Shown: positions 51,686 through 61,542 of the stretch, one piece after another
How the letters are laid out: every line of letters begins with the position of its first letter
Position numbering within the stretch: the first letter of the stretch is position 1
DNA from: Chloroflexota bacterium
Lineage (GTDB): Bacteria > Chloroflexota > Anaerolineae > Anaerolineales > Anaerolineaceae
NCBI GenBank assembly: GCA_029561345.1
Contig: JAKQJC010000020.1
Span: forward strand, 123,867-187,866
Reading direction: 5' to 3'
Length of the DNA stretch: 64,000 bases
Translations under genes and position numbers: made by a program
Notes under the pieces: generated by a model
Databases searched by the model: none
The model's input: the letters and a program-made list of their open reading frames with translations, nothing else
Told to the model about the DNA's origin: nothing

Positions 51686-54600
51686 TCATTCTGTGGGCTG
51701 CTTCAAGGGCATGGTGAATGAGAAAATACTGCCTTCTCCTGGCTGGCCGGTGCTTGAAAACCAGATGCGTCCATGGTGCATCTCCACCAGCGTCTTGGTC
51801 ACTGAAAGACCAATGCCCGTGCCTGCCGTTGCCATGACCAGCGGATTTTCTCCGCGATAAAAACGTTCAAAAATGCGCGCCTGCTCGGCAGGGGGAATGC
51901 CAATGCCGTTATCCAGCACATCCACCTGCACTTCGCCCGAATCCAGGGGGCGCAGTTGCACCACCACCCGCCCGTTTTCAGGTGTGTAACTGCAGGCATT
52001 CGCCACCAGGTTGGTGATGATCTGACGCAGGCGTTCAGGGTCTGCTTCCAGGTTGGGCAGCGTCTCCAGCGATTCAATGAGAATCTCCATGGGCTTGCCT
52101 TCTTCATTGGTGCGCTGCTGCGCCGCATCCACCACCTGGCGGGCGATATCTTCAATGTTGACCTGGGTGATATTGAGCGTCACCCGGCCCACCTCAATCC
52201 GGCTGACGTCCAGCAGGTCATTCACCAGCCCGTTCAGACGCTGGGTGTTCTTCTTTACAATTTGCATGAAGTTCTGCTGCTGCTCGGTCAGCCCGCCGGC
52301 CGCGCCCATCAGCATGATTTCGATGTAACCTTTCATCGCTGTGATGGGGGTGCGCAGTTCATGCGACACATTGGTGATGAATTCAGCCTTCACCCGTTCC
52401 AGCTTCACCTGGTGGGTCACATCGCGCAAAATGGACACTGTGCCCAGGAATCGCCCGTGCAGGAACACCGGCGAAAGGTGAATGGCAATGATGCGTTCAT
52501 CTTCCAGGGTCACCTGGTCCTCATATGAAGCGCCAAGGTTGTCCACGCTGGGGTTCACCGTCCAGATATGAATGGTGCTGAGCCAGGTGCGGCCCGATTT
52601 GCCAAATACATCGCGGAAATTCTCCAGCGGGCGGTTCACCGCCTGGTCGGAGGCGATGTTGAGCGTTTTGGCCGCTGAAGTGTTCAGCAGCATGATGTTT
52701 TCTTTCGGGTCCGTCACCAGCACGCCATCCGCCACTGATTCAAGCACAGCGCGCGAACGGGAGGCCTCAATTTGCTGTTCGCGCAGCATGTTGCCGAGGT
52801 GTTCCGATTGGTCGCGGATCAGGCTGAACAGATCGCCGTTGTTGATGCTGATGCTCATCTGGCGGGCGGTGGTATCCACCAGGCTGATCTGCCCGCGCGA
52901 GAAGTTGTATGGATTGCGGCGCATCAACACCAGCACGCCCAGCACCTCTTCGCCCAGAATCAACGGCACAGCCAGAATGCTGCGGAAAGGCAGCTCGGCA
53001 TCTTGCGATTGTTTCCAGCGGTCATCCATGCCCAGGTCGGCAATCATCACCGGGCGGCGGCTGCGGAAAACCAGGCTGGCAATATCTATTTCTGGCGAAT
53101 TTTGCGGTTCTTCGGCGCCGTTCAGGTCAATGCCAATGCGGTAATGGCATTTCAGCGGTGTGCCGCGCGCCAGGTAGATGGCGCTCTGCTGGCAGTTCAG
53201 CGATTTGTTCAGCGCCAGCAGGGTGCGCCGCAGCACATGGTCCAGGTCCAGGCTCGCTGAAAGCTCGGTGATGATGCTCAGCAGGGATTCAAGTTCGGTG
53301 GTGCGTTCATGCACGCGCTCTTCCAAGTCTTCGGTCAGGCGGGCGTTCTGAATGGCAATGGCGGTTTGGTTGCCAATGGTGAGCGAAAGTTCAATTTCCG
53401 CCGCAGTGAAATGGTAGGGGACGTTCTTCTGCACCAGCAAAATGCCCTGCAGGGTGCTGCCGGTGCTGATGGAAAGCGCCAGCAAGGCACGGCTGCCGCG
53501 TTCGGTGAAGAAATCGAGCATGTCGCCCAGGTCTTCAATTTCATCCGCCACATCGTTGGCGATATACAGCCCCTGCGAATCCATCAAACGGCGGACCAGG
53601 CTGGTCTGGCGCAGCGGGCGGGGCTGCGAGGGGTCGCCAGGCACTTCCACCTGCAGCACGGCTTCTTCTTCAGCATTGATGAGAATGCCCGACACCAGCG
53701 AAGCATCGAGGGCCGCCAGCAGTTCCTGAGAGGCCAGGGTGATGATGCGGTGCGTATCCAGAGAGCTGTTGAGGCGGGCCGAGAGACGGTTGAGCAGAGC
53801 CAGGCGCTGCGAGCGTTCGTCCAGCTCGGCGGCGCGGCGCAGGCTTTCCTCGTAAAGGCGCGCATTTTCAAGAGAGACGGCAAATTGACTGGCAAAGGTC
53901 AGCGCCAGGCGCACATTTTCTTCGTGATAAAAATCGGGCTCAGTCTTTTCCAGCGCCAAAACGCCAATCACTTCGCCCTTGGCGATCAATGGAATGCCCA
54001 GCCACGAGAGGCGCTGCAGTTCAATCAGCGAGGGGAAGCGCGGGTCACTGCGCACATCGCCCACCACCACCGGCTGGCGGGTTTCGACCATTTCTTTCAG
54101 CAGCATGGAATCTTCCACCGCCACCGACAGGCCAATGCGCTGCTCATCATCTTCAAACCCCCGCGCTGAAACCACGCGCAGCGATTCAAAGGAACGCAGC
54201 CACAGGGTGCCCGTGTCAAAGGCGATCACCGAGCGGCACTGCTCCAGCGCCGAGCTGACCAGGTCGGTGCTGTGCAGGCTGGCAGTCATGGCGCCGGCCA
54301 CCGCAGTCAGCGACTGCAATTGGGCCGCGCGCTGCACACTGTCGGCATACAGACGGGCATTTTCCAGGGCCAGGGCCGCCTGCTGAGCCAGCGAAGCCAC
54401 CAGGCCTTCATCCTCCGGTTTGAACACGCCCTGGGTCGAAGCATTATCCAGCACCAGCAGGCCCAGGGTCACATCGCCGGCGCGAATGGGCGCGGCCAGG
54501 CTGGCCACAGGCAGGTGTTCGCGGGTGGCCTTGCGGTAACGTTCCAGGTCCTGCGCCGAGAAGCGGTAATCTTTCAGAAAATCCATCTCATCCAGGCGCA

Positions 54601-57600
54601 GCACAAAGCCCAGGCGGTAAACCCGCGCCGGCAAGGAAGCATCCATCGGATCGTTCAGGCTGTAACGCACTGCCATCAGACTTTCCAAATCGGCAAAGCC
54701 GGCCGCGGCTCGCGGCACCAGACATTGCTGATCGGCTTCATACCAAAGCACCATGCCGCGCTCGGCATGTGAAATCACCTGCATGGCGCTCTGCACCAGG
54801 GCATTCAAAATGGCGTCGCGGTCCAGGCTGCCCAACTGGCGAGTGAAGGCCAGCAGGGTGTCCAATTCCTGCAAACGGCGGCGGGTTTCTTCAAACAGGT
54901 TGAAGTTTTGCAGCGTGGTGCCAATTTGGCGCGAAAGCTGCGTATACACCTGCTGATCTGATTCTGTCAGCGGCGGCATCACTGAACCCGAAACCAGCAG
55001 CACCGCGGCCGCCACAGTCTGTTCCACCAGCACAGGCAGGCAGATGAAGCTGCGGGCTTCCAGAGCGGTGAGCAAGGAATTGTTATGCCATTCCAAATCC
55101 TGCTGCAAATCCGTAACCACCATCACTTCGCCATCTTGAAAAGCCTGGCTGATGGGATTGCGCTGACCCAGGTGAGCCTCAGGCTGGGTTTCAGCGGGCA
55201 GGCTGCCCAGGGTATCCATCAGGCGCGGCCCTGAAAAACTGGCTTCGGCAATCAGCGCTGCCCGCATTCCCTTGCGCATCAGCAGTTCGCGGGCCAGCGT
55301 GCGCAGGGCGCTCTGGGTGTCGTGTTCGCGGCTCGAGAGAATGGAAATTTCCAGCGCATCCTGCACCAGGTTAGCCTGGCGGTTCAGAGCGCGAATGGAC
55401 AGGGTCTGTTCCAGGTCCTTGCGCAGCAAAACCGGCAGACTGGCGGTGTTGGCGTCCAATGAATGCTGTAGGCGCGGCAGTTTTTCTTCCAGTTCGCTGG
55501 TTTGCCGGCGCATCTCTTCCATGCGCTGGTGGTTCAACAGCACCAAACGCACCTGGGCGGCAAAAATGGAGAGGGTGTCGAGGGTGGCCATATCCGGCCG
55601 GCGCCCGTCGCGCGGCCGGTCCACGCTGATCATTCCCAGGGGCTGTTCGTCCTGTGCATAAAGGGGCATCAGCAGCATATCCTGTACGTGCCAGGCATTG
55701 GCTTCGCTGCTTTCAAGGGAGCCTTCGCCGGTGATGATATGGACGGTGGCCGGCACCACCGGCCGCTGATCGGCCGGGATTAAATAGGCGTCGCCAATGC
55801 GGTATTGAGATTGCAGCAGGGGAGAAATATCTTCCCAGGGAATTCTCTTTTCGCGGGCCGCCTGCCATTCCGCACTGCTCAGGCCCAGGCCGCACAGGCG
55901 CCGCAAGGTGCCTTCATCCGGATGGAAGCAGCTGATCAGAACCGTCTGGAAAGGCGTGGCATGCCGGATGCTTTCGGCCAGGGCATTGACGGCGTTTTCC
56001 AGCGACTGATCCACGCGCAAAGCCTGGATGCTTCTGGACAGGCTGGCCAGCGTATCCACCTGGCGGCGCAGCAGTTCGCTGCGGTGCAGCTGTTCCTGGT
56101 ACTGCATCACATTTCCCAGCACAATGGCCGCCTGGGTGGCCAGAGCATCCACCATTTCACGCGCTGTCTCGTCAAAACATCCGGGCTCGTTCGAAACCAG
56201 GTGGATGATGCCGGCCGGCTTTTGCTGGTAAAGAATGGGAACCACCAGCGATGAAGCCACGTCCGGCGCTGGCGGGGCGATATCACTGGCCGCATAATCG
56301 TCAATGCACACCATCTGTGCTTTTTCCAGCGCCTGGCGGGCAGCCGGGCTGAGCTGAGGCCCCCATTTTTCGCCGTAGGACATTTCACTGACCCAGAGAT
56401 CCTGGGTGGATTTTTCCAGATCAAAGAAGTGGATGGCGCCTGTGCTGGCATGGGTGGCGCGCACCGCCTCGTCGTATACCATTTGCAGCAGGTATTTTAA
56501 GTCGAGGGTGGTTGAAAGCTCGCGGTTAATGCGGGCCAGAGTGGAAAGCTGGGTTACCCTGCGCTGCAAGGTCTCATCCGTCTGGCCTGCCAGACTGGCC
56601 CGTTCAATGACGCTGGAAAGCTGCCCGCCGGCAGTCGAAACCAGCTGAATATCGCTGCGTTCAAAAGCATGGGGTTCAGGGCTGGCCAGCCACAGTTCGC
56701 CCACGCCGTGATCACGCACAACCAGCGGGGCAATGATGAACGAAGTGACGCCGATGGTTTCAGCCAGAGCGCGGTAGATGGGCAGCAGGGCTTTTTCTTC
56801 GGCGGTATCATTCACCGCCAGGGGCTGTTTGCGGCCAATGACGGTGAAATGGAACTGCGGATCGCCCATATTCATATGAAAGGCCTGACCCACCACATCG
56901 GCGTTCACGCCGCACACCGAGGGGGTGTGCGCATGCAGTTCGCCGCTGTGTTCATCCGCCAGGAAGATCAGCCCAACCGGCACTTTCATCATCTGGGTCA
57001 GTTCCCGCAGCGAGAAGGCCAAAATTTCATCAAAAGTGGCCGACGAGCTGGCCAGTGAAGCCAGCCGCCGCAGGCCGTCAGCGCGCAGCGCCCGCTGGCG
57101 CAGCTGCTGCAGCAGGGTGGCATTCTGAATGATGGGAGCCACCTGGTTTGCCACAATGGTGATCAGGTGCAGTTCGGCCTCGCTGAAGCTGTGGCTGGCC
57201 GAGCGGTGATTGGCCATCTGAATGTACCCCAACACCCGCCCGCCCGAAACCAGCGGGCAGAAAACCGAATCGTGCATGCCGGCCGGCCGGGCAATGTGCT
57301 GCAGCCCCAGAGCAGCCACATGTTCGTCCTCTGAGGCGTCTTCGGTGATCAGCACATCCTGGCTCAACAGCACCCGTTCAGCTTCGCTGTTGGGGGCAAT
57401 GGTTGAGCGGTAAATGGGGATAATTTGCTGCGGCAGGCCAATGAAGGGTGTCTGGGCTTCCAGCACGCGCTGGCCTTCGTTGTAAATCAAAAAGCCCAAA
57501 AAAGAAACATCCAGCAGGGGTTCAATGCTCTGCAGCAGGCGGTTATACAGGTCACGCGGCTCGTTTAAAGAGCCGATGGCCTGTGCCAACTGCGCCAGGC

Positions 57601-58603
57601 CGGCCAGTTCGGCGGCCTGCTGCCGTTCCGTGTGGTAAAGCATGGCGTTCTGAATGGCAATGGCAGCCTGGCCAGCCAGCAGCTTGCCCAGCACCATATC
57701 GTCCTGCTTGAAGGCATCAGCCAGCACCGCGCCCAGTTCCAGAATACCGATGAAATTCTTTTCTACCAGCAGGGGAATCCCCATATATGAGCGGATTTCC
57801 TGATAGATCCAATCCTGATACAGGTAGCCGTCCTGGCGGGTGCGCACATCATCCACCAGCAGGGGCACCCGCTCCTGCAGCAGATAAACCGTGTAGCCTT
57901 CGCCCAGCTTGCGCGCTTCGCGCAGCGGTTCCAGCCGCCGGTCCACGCCGCGCGTACCGGTGAGGTGATAACTGGCAAAGGTCTGGTTATTGGCGTCCCA
58001 AAGAGACACCTCCATGCGGTCCGCAGCAATCAGCTTTTCGAGGTTCTCCAGAACAGCCTGCAGCGTGGGCAGCAGGTCGAGGCTGGCGGCCATCGTCTGG
58101 CTGAGCTCGGTGATGGTGCGCAGGGTTTCGCCGGGCAGGCCTGCCTGCGAAGAAGCCAGGTTCAGCATCTCAGGGGAACGCAGGGTGATTAAAACAACAT
58201 ATCCTCCATCTACAGGGAGGAAATAGGAAGAGCCGTCATAGAGCTTGCCTTCAACGACGAAACGCCCGCGCCCCTCCTGGGCGCACAGCGCCATCAGGTT
58301 TTCCCCCGGCTGCGTGCGCCGCACCAGCCATTCCAAATGGGGCGTTTCCTGTTCCTGAAGGTTATAGATCTGGCGCGCCCGTGCATTTAACCCCATCACC
58401 CGCCCGCCCGACTGCACCGTGATTACGGCATCGGTATGTGCAGGGATATCGGCCAGCACGGCTGCTTTTTCGGATGAGGCTGACATCTGCGACCGGGGAC
58501 TGATACGCCCGGCCAGCCGCAAGAGCAGCCAGCCTCCGCCCAAAAGGATCAGCCCTGCCCCCATCAACAGCAGCGCAACGCTCCATAAGTCAGGCTGCTC
58601 CAT
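51686..58603 (-). CDS. Giant multi-GAF sensor histidine kinase
   Basis: This 2305-residue protein has one N-terminal membrane helix (about 8-30), a PAS-like region and then about ten GAF domains in tandem, each introduced by a helix such as LTALASLSRSI or LQSLTAVAGAM. A PAS domain (about 1945-2060), HisKA with phosphoacceptor His2081 in NVSHELRTP, and an HATPase with NLVANACSYTPENG, DNGIGIP and GTGIGLSV close it. Most sensor kinases have one or two GAFs, so the sensory region is exceptional. Ligands are unknown; GAFs bind cyclic nucleotides, small molecules or light-sensing bilins. AAGGAG precedes the ATG. The response regulator genes on both sides are probable partners. Confidence 0.93.
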   Translation of the reverse strand: MEQPDLWSVALLLMGAGLILLGGGWLLLRLAGRISPRSQMSASSEKAAVLADIPAHTDAVITVQSGGRVMGLNARARQIYNLQEQETPHLEWLVRRTQPGENLMALCAQEGRGRFVVEGKLYDGSSYFLPVDGGYVVLITLRSPEMLNLASSQAGLPGETLRTITELSQTMAASLDLLPTLQAVLENLEKLIAADRMEVSLWDANNQTFASYHLTGTRGVDRRLEPLREARKLGEGYTVYLLQERVPLLVDDVRTRQDGYLYQDWIYQEIRSYMGIPLLVEKNFIGILELGAVLADAFKQDDMVLGKLLAGQAAIAIQNAMLYHTERQQAAELAGLAQLAQAIGSLNEPRDLYNRLLQSIEPLLDVSFLGFLIYNEGQRVLEAQTPFIGLPQQIIPIYRSTIAPNSEAERVLLSQDVLITEDASEDEHVAALGLQHIARPAGMHDSVFCPLVSGGRVLGYIQMANHRSASHSFSEAELHLITIVANQVAPIIQNATLLQQLRQRALRADGLRRLASLASSSATFDEILAFSLRELTQMMKVPVGLIFLADEHSGELHAHTPSVCGVNADVVGQAFHMNMGDPQFHFTVIGRKQPLAVNDTAEEKALLPIYRALAETIGVTSFIIAPLVVRDHGVGELWLASPEPHAFERSDIQLVSTAGGQLSSVIERASLAGQTDETLQRRVTQLSTLARINRELSTTLDLKYLLQMVYDEAVRATHASTGAIHFFDLEKSTQDLWVSEMSYGEKWGPQLSPAARQALEKAQMVCIDDYAASDIAPPAPDVASSLVVPILYQQKPAGIIHLVSNEPGCFDETAREMVDALATQAAIVLGNVMQYQEQLHRSELLRRQVDTLASLSRSIQALRVDQSLENAVNALAESIRHATPFQTVLISCFHPDEGTLRRLCGLGLSSAEWQAAREKRIPWEDISPLLQSQYRIGDAYLIPADQRPVVPATVHIITGEGSLESSEANAWHVQDMLLMPLYAQDEQPLGMISVDRPRDGRRPDMATLDTLSIFAAQVRLVLLNHQRMEEMRRQTSELEEKLPRLQHSLDANTASLPVLLRKDLEQTLSIRALNRQANLVQDALEISILSSREHDTQSALRTLARELLMRKGMRAALIAEASFSGPRLMDTLGSLPAETQPEAHLGQRNPISQAFQDGEVMVVTDLQQDLEWHNNSLLTALEARSFICLPVLVEQTVAAAVLLVSGSVMPPLTESDQQVYTQLSRQIGTTLQNFNLFEETRRRLQELDTLLAFTRQLGSLDRDAILNALVQSAMQVISHAERGMVLWYEADQQCLVPRAAAGFADLESLMAVRYSLNDPMDASLPARVYRLGFVLRLDEMDFLKDYRFSAQDLERYRKATREHLPVASLAAPIRAGDVTLGLLVLDNASTQGVFKPEDEGLVASLAQQAALALENARLYADSVQRAAQLQSLTAVAGAMTASLHSTDLVSSALEQCRSVIAFDTGTLWLRSFESLRVVSARGFEDDEQRIGLSVAVEDSMLLKEMVETRQPVVVGDVRSDPRFPSLIELQRLSWLGIPLIAKGEVIGVLALEKTEPDFYHEENVRLALTFASQFAVSLENARLYEESLRRAAELDERSQRLALLNRLSARLNSSLDTHRIITLASQELLAALDASLVSGILINAEEEAVLQVEVPGDPSQPRPLRQTSLVRRLMDSQGLYIANDVADEIEDLGDMLDFFTERGSRALLALSISTGSTLQGILLVQKNVPYHFTAAEIELSLTIGNQTAIAIQNARLTEDLEERVHERTTELESLLSIITELSASLDLDHVLRRTLLALNKSLNCQQSAIYLARGTPLKCHYRIGIDLNGAEEPQNSPEIDIASLVFRSRRPVMIADLGMDDRWKQSQDAELPFRSILAVPLILGEEVLGVLVLMRRNPYNFSRGQISLVDTTARQMSISINNGDLFSLIRDQSEHLGNMLREQQIEASRSRAVLESVADGVLVTDPKENIMLLNTSAAKTLNIASDQAVNRPLENFRDVFGKSGRTWLSTIHIWTVNPSVDNLGASYEDQVTLEDERIIAIHLSPVFLHGRFLGTVSILRDVTHQVKLERVKAEFITNVSHELRTPITAMKGYIEIMLMGAAGGLTEQQQNFMQIVKKNTQRLNGLVNDLLDVSRIEVGRVTLNITQVNIEDIARQVVDAAQQRTNEEGKPMEILIESLETLPNLEADPERLRQIITNLVANACSYTPENGRVVVQLRPLDSGEVQVDVLDNGIGIPPAEQARIFERFYRGENPLVMATAGTGIGLSVTKTLVEMHHGRIWFSSTGQPGEGSIFSFTMPLKQPTE

Positions 58604-58635
58604 GCTTCTCCTTTTTCAAAACGACAAAAAACAAT

Positions 58636-59535
58636 TTATTTGCCCGACAGGCTGTCCTGCCGGCGCGCTTCAGCAGCCAGTTCCGTAATTTCACGAATAT
58701 CGGCAAACATCTGCTGCGTCGGAGAAACCACGCCAATGGCAATGGTCATCAGCGGGGCATTTTCAGCCGTGCCATCAGGCCGCGGCACCGAAATGAATCC
58801 CTGCTGCCGGTCCATAAAATTGTAATAGGTCTGAATTTCTTCGTTAAACCGTTCTTTGACCTGTTTGCGCACCATTTCAGCGTTGGCTTCGCTGGTGATG
58901 ATGATGAAATTATCGCCGCCGGCATGGCCCACAAAATCATTCTGGGTTCCGGCAGCATCCACCACCTCACCCAGCAGCATGCCCGTAAAGCGCAGCACAT
59001 CGTTGGCAGCGATAAAACCGTACACATCCTTGAAGGGCTCAAAGTGATTGAGGCGGATATCCATCAGCGCCCAGTTCTTCTGGCGGATCACCCGGCGCAG
59101 CTGGTCTTCAATCAGGCGCCCGGCGGGCAGGCCGGTTTGCGGATCGGTGAGGCTCTCGCGCTCTGAGCGGTTAATGGCGTTTTGCACGCGGAAGCGCAGC
59201 TCTTCAATATCAAAGGGCTTGGTGATGTAATCATCCGCGCCCAATTCCAAACCCTGCAGCTTGTCGCTGCGTTCATCCTTCTGGGTCAGGAAAATGACCG
59301 GCACATGGCTGGTGCGGGTGTTGGTGCGCAGCGTACGGCAGACTTCATAACCGTCAATATCCGGCAGCATGATGTCGAGCACAATCAGGTGGGGCATCAC
59401 ATGGCGTGATTTCTCCAGCGCCTCACCGCCGCGCAGCGCCGCATCCACATCGTATCCCAGACCGGCAAAATAAATGCGCAGCATATTGGAAATATCGGGG
59501 TCATCTTCAACGATCAAAAGGCGAGCTTTGCCCAT
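58636..59535 (-). CDS. Response regulator with degenerate GGDEF domain
   Basis: This 299-residue protein has an N-terminal receiver with Asp54 in LIVLDIMLP and Lys in ITKPF. Its GGDEF-like domain has the signature read as GGDNF (206-210), so the conserved acidic residue after GGD is lost. Catalytic diguanylate cyclase activity is therefore doubtful; it may bind GTP or act as a partner. The lead-in TDPQTGLPAGRLI is typical of GGDEF domains. AGGAGG precedes the start. It lies 32 bases upstream of the giant kinase. Confidence 0.9.
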   Translation of the reverse strand: MGKARLLIVEDDPDISNMLRIYFAGLGYDVDAALRGGEALEKSRHVMPHLIVLDIMLPDIDGYEVCRTLRTNTRTSHVPVIFLTQKDERSDKLQGLELGADDYITKPFDIEELRFRVQNAINRSERESLTDPQTGLPAGRLIEDQLRRVIRQKNWALMDIRLNHFEPFKDVYGFIAANDVLRFTGMLLGEVVDAAGTQNDFVGHAGGDNFIIITSEANAEMVRKQVKERFNEEIQTYYNFMDRQQGFISVPRPDGTAENAPLMTIAIGVVSPTQQMFADIREITELAAEARRQDSLSGK

Positions 59536-59622
59536 CCGAGCCTCCTAAAAACTGTTCGCAAAATCACAAGTAGTGCCATTATTTGAACACCGCTTAAATT
59601 TTACACCATAAATACAAAAATA

Positions 59623-60903
59623 CTACCACGTTTCGGTGGCTTTTTCCCCCGGGCGAGGATAAAGGCGCGGGTGAAGTTGAGAGCCAAAGCGGTGGTGATC
59701 GCTATCCTCGTAACGAATGTCCTTATCCAGAACGCGGCGCTCCTTGGTGGAAATTAAAACCACGTCTGATTCGATCGTGCGGGCGGGGTAAACCAGCATG
59801 CCCGCGCCAATGCGGCAGTTATGCCCTACGCAGCCCCCCAGCACCGGGCGGTTCGAGAGCGCCAGGTTGCCTTCCGGGTCGCGCGCTTTGATCGGCGCGC
59901 CCAGCAGGTTGAAATCGGTGAAGGTGGAGCCGGCCCCAATAAAAGTGTTGCGCCCCACCACGCACATTTGCAGGCAGGTGTTTTGCGCCACCATGCTGTT
60001 GTCCATGATGGTGGTCATAAACAGCGAAGCGCGAAACGGCAGAAACGTGCCGTCGCCCACCACGGAAAGCATCAGCTGGCAGCCCTGCGAAACATTAACG
60101 TTATCGCCAATGATGCAGTTCTCAATCACCGCCCCTGCCCCAACGGTGACATTATCGCCGATGGAGGTTGGGCCGTGAATGACAGCGCTGGGGTCAATCA
60201 CGCAGTTGCGCCCCAGCTGCACCACGCCGGAACATTCCAGCACCTGTTTTCCTTCATAAATGGCTCGTCTCAACACATCCAGCTTAAACCAGGGGTCGCG
60301 GTTCAGGCGGTCTTCAAAGCGCGCGCCGCGTCCGAACAGGCCAAAAATCATATCCGCCACAAAAATATGCACCCAGGTGTCAATGCCAATCAGACTGCGC
60401 AGCGGCACCTGGTACACCAGGTCGCCCTGTTCTGAAGCCATATAGGAGGGCACATGGTAATAGCCAATTTCGCGCGCCTGAAGCTCAATCACCAGCGGTT
60501 CCAGCGGCTGGTTCTGCTGCGGCCCCTGCGGGTAATACCACAGGTCCGCCAGGTATATCTCCCCCTGCTTTTTGTAAGAGTTGGAAAGCGGCAAGCAGTG
60601 TTCGCGGAAAGCGGCATCTTTCAGGGTGAAAGCCGCCTGCGATGGCCCGCGGCGGCGGCCGGCTTCTTTAAGAAACGCTTTGATGTAATTCTCGTCAAAA
60701 TAGAGGTTGTCGCGATACACCAGGGTGGCTTCGCTGGTTTCAGGCAGCGGAAGCCCTTCAGGAAGCTCCATCTCATGGCTGGCATAGGGCGCCAGCACAT
60801 CGCGCTGGAGCAGCCAGAGCGGTTTGTTTTGAATGCGCAAATCGCGAGCCGGTTCGTTGAAGGGGGTGATGGGTTGTGGGTCGTGCAGGATGATCTTGAA
60901 CAT
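59623..60903 (-). CDS. Sugar-nucleotidyltransferase-like protein with left-handed beta-helix
   Basis: This 426-residue protein begins with a GlmU/NTP_transf_4-like region (KIILHDPQPITPFNEPARDLRIQ) and a middle domain of unknown type. It ends with a hexapeptide-repeat beta-helix (about 225-390) rich in [IV]-G-x4 repeats such as IGDNVTVGAGAVIENCIIGDNV. Related proteins transfer nucleotides or acetyl groups to sugar phosphates; the N-terminal active-site glycines of GlmU are not obvious, so catalysis is uncertain. It lies nine bases after the V4R gene stop; 87 bases separate it from the next gene. Confidence 0.72.
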   Translation of the reverse strand: MFKIILHDPQPITPFNEPARDLRIQNKPLWLLQRDVLAPYASHEMELPEGLPLPETSEATLVYRDNLYFDENYIKAFLKEAGRRRGPSQAAFTLKDAAFREHCLPLSNSYKKQGEIYLADLWYYPQGPQQNQPLEPLVIELQAREIGYYHVPSYMASEQGDLVYQVPLRSLIGIDTWVHIFVADMIFGLFGRGARFEDRLNRDPWFKLDVLRRAIYEGKQVLECSGVVQLGRNCVIDPSAVIHGPTSIGDNVTVGAGAVIENCIIGDNVNVSQGCQLMLSVVGDGTFLPFRASLFMTTIMDNSMVAQNTCLQMCVVGRNTFIGAGSTFTDFNLLGAPIKARDPEGNLALSNRPVLGGCVGHNCRIGAGMLVYPARTIESDVVLISTKERRVLDKDIRYEDSDHHRFGSQLHPRLYPRPGEKATETW

Positions 60904-60912
60904 GCCGGCACC

Positions 60913-61542
60913 TTAATCCAGCGGCTTTTTATCAATGCTGAAAAGGCAGGCCAGGGCGCCAGTGGCGCGGCATTCCACTTCATTCACAAAATAATACTTG
61001 CCCGAACTACTCCACGCCAGAAATTCCTGCAGCAATCCCACCATCATCGAGCAGGTTGGGCCGCCCAGGCGGCGTGAACCGGTCTGAGAACTGTTGCGCG
61101 CGCGCCAGTAATAAAAACGGTCATCTTCGCTCTGTTCAATATCCATGAAACAGACTTCATTCATCAGCTTCGCGGCGCGTTCCAGGCCTATTTGAATGCG
61201 TTTATGCTGCGCCAGCAAGCGGAAAGCGCTGTCTGAAAAGCCCAGGCGATCTTCATATTGCTTGAGGCCGTAATAAAAACAGGCCCGGCCAATTTGCAGG
61301 GCCAGTCCGCGCCCGCCGCGCGGGCCGTAAAGTTCATCGAGGGTGTGCTGAATATACTGCAGGTCGCTTTGCAGCATGGGAATGGGGGCGTCAGCCTCGG
61401 CAAATTTATCAATGAATGAAGACAGGCCGGCCATATTCAGCACAGCATTCACCCCGGCCGTGCCAATGACTTCGGTCATGCCCTGCAAAACAATTCTTCC
61501 CACCTGGTCTGGATATAACGGGGAAGGCGACTCAGGTATCAT
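60913..61542 (-). CDS. V4R-domain (4-vinyl reductase-like) protein
   Basis: This 209-residue protein has the V4R ending ECRATGALACLFSIDKKPLD, with cysteines and glycine spaced as in V4R (hydrocarbon-binding) domains. The first part is helical (IGRACFYYGLKQYEDRLGFSDSAFRLL split over the middle). V4R domains bind small aromatic or hydrophobic ligands and occur in bacteriochlorophyll enzymes and GTPase-regulator fusions. The start ATG overlaps the upstream hydrolase stop (ATGA). It may act as a sensor or adaptor for the GTPase gene. Confidence 0.78.
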   Translation of the reverse strand: MIPESPSPLYPDQVGRIVLQGMTEVIGTAGVNAVLNMAGLSSFIDKFAEADAPIPMLQSDLQYIQHTLDELYGPRGGRGLALQIGRACFYYGLKQYEDRLGFSDSAFRLLAQHKRIQIGLERAAKLMNEVCFMDIEQSEDDRFYYWRARNSSQTGSRRLGGPTCSMMVGLLQEFLAWSSSGKYYFVNEVECRATGALACLFSIDKKPLD

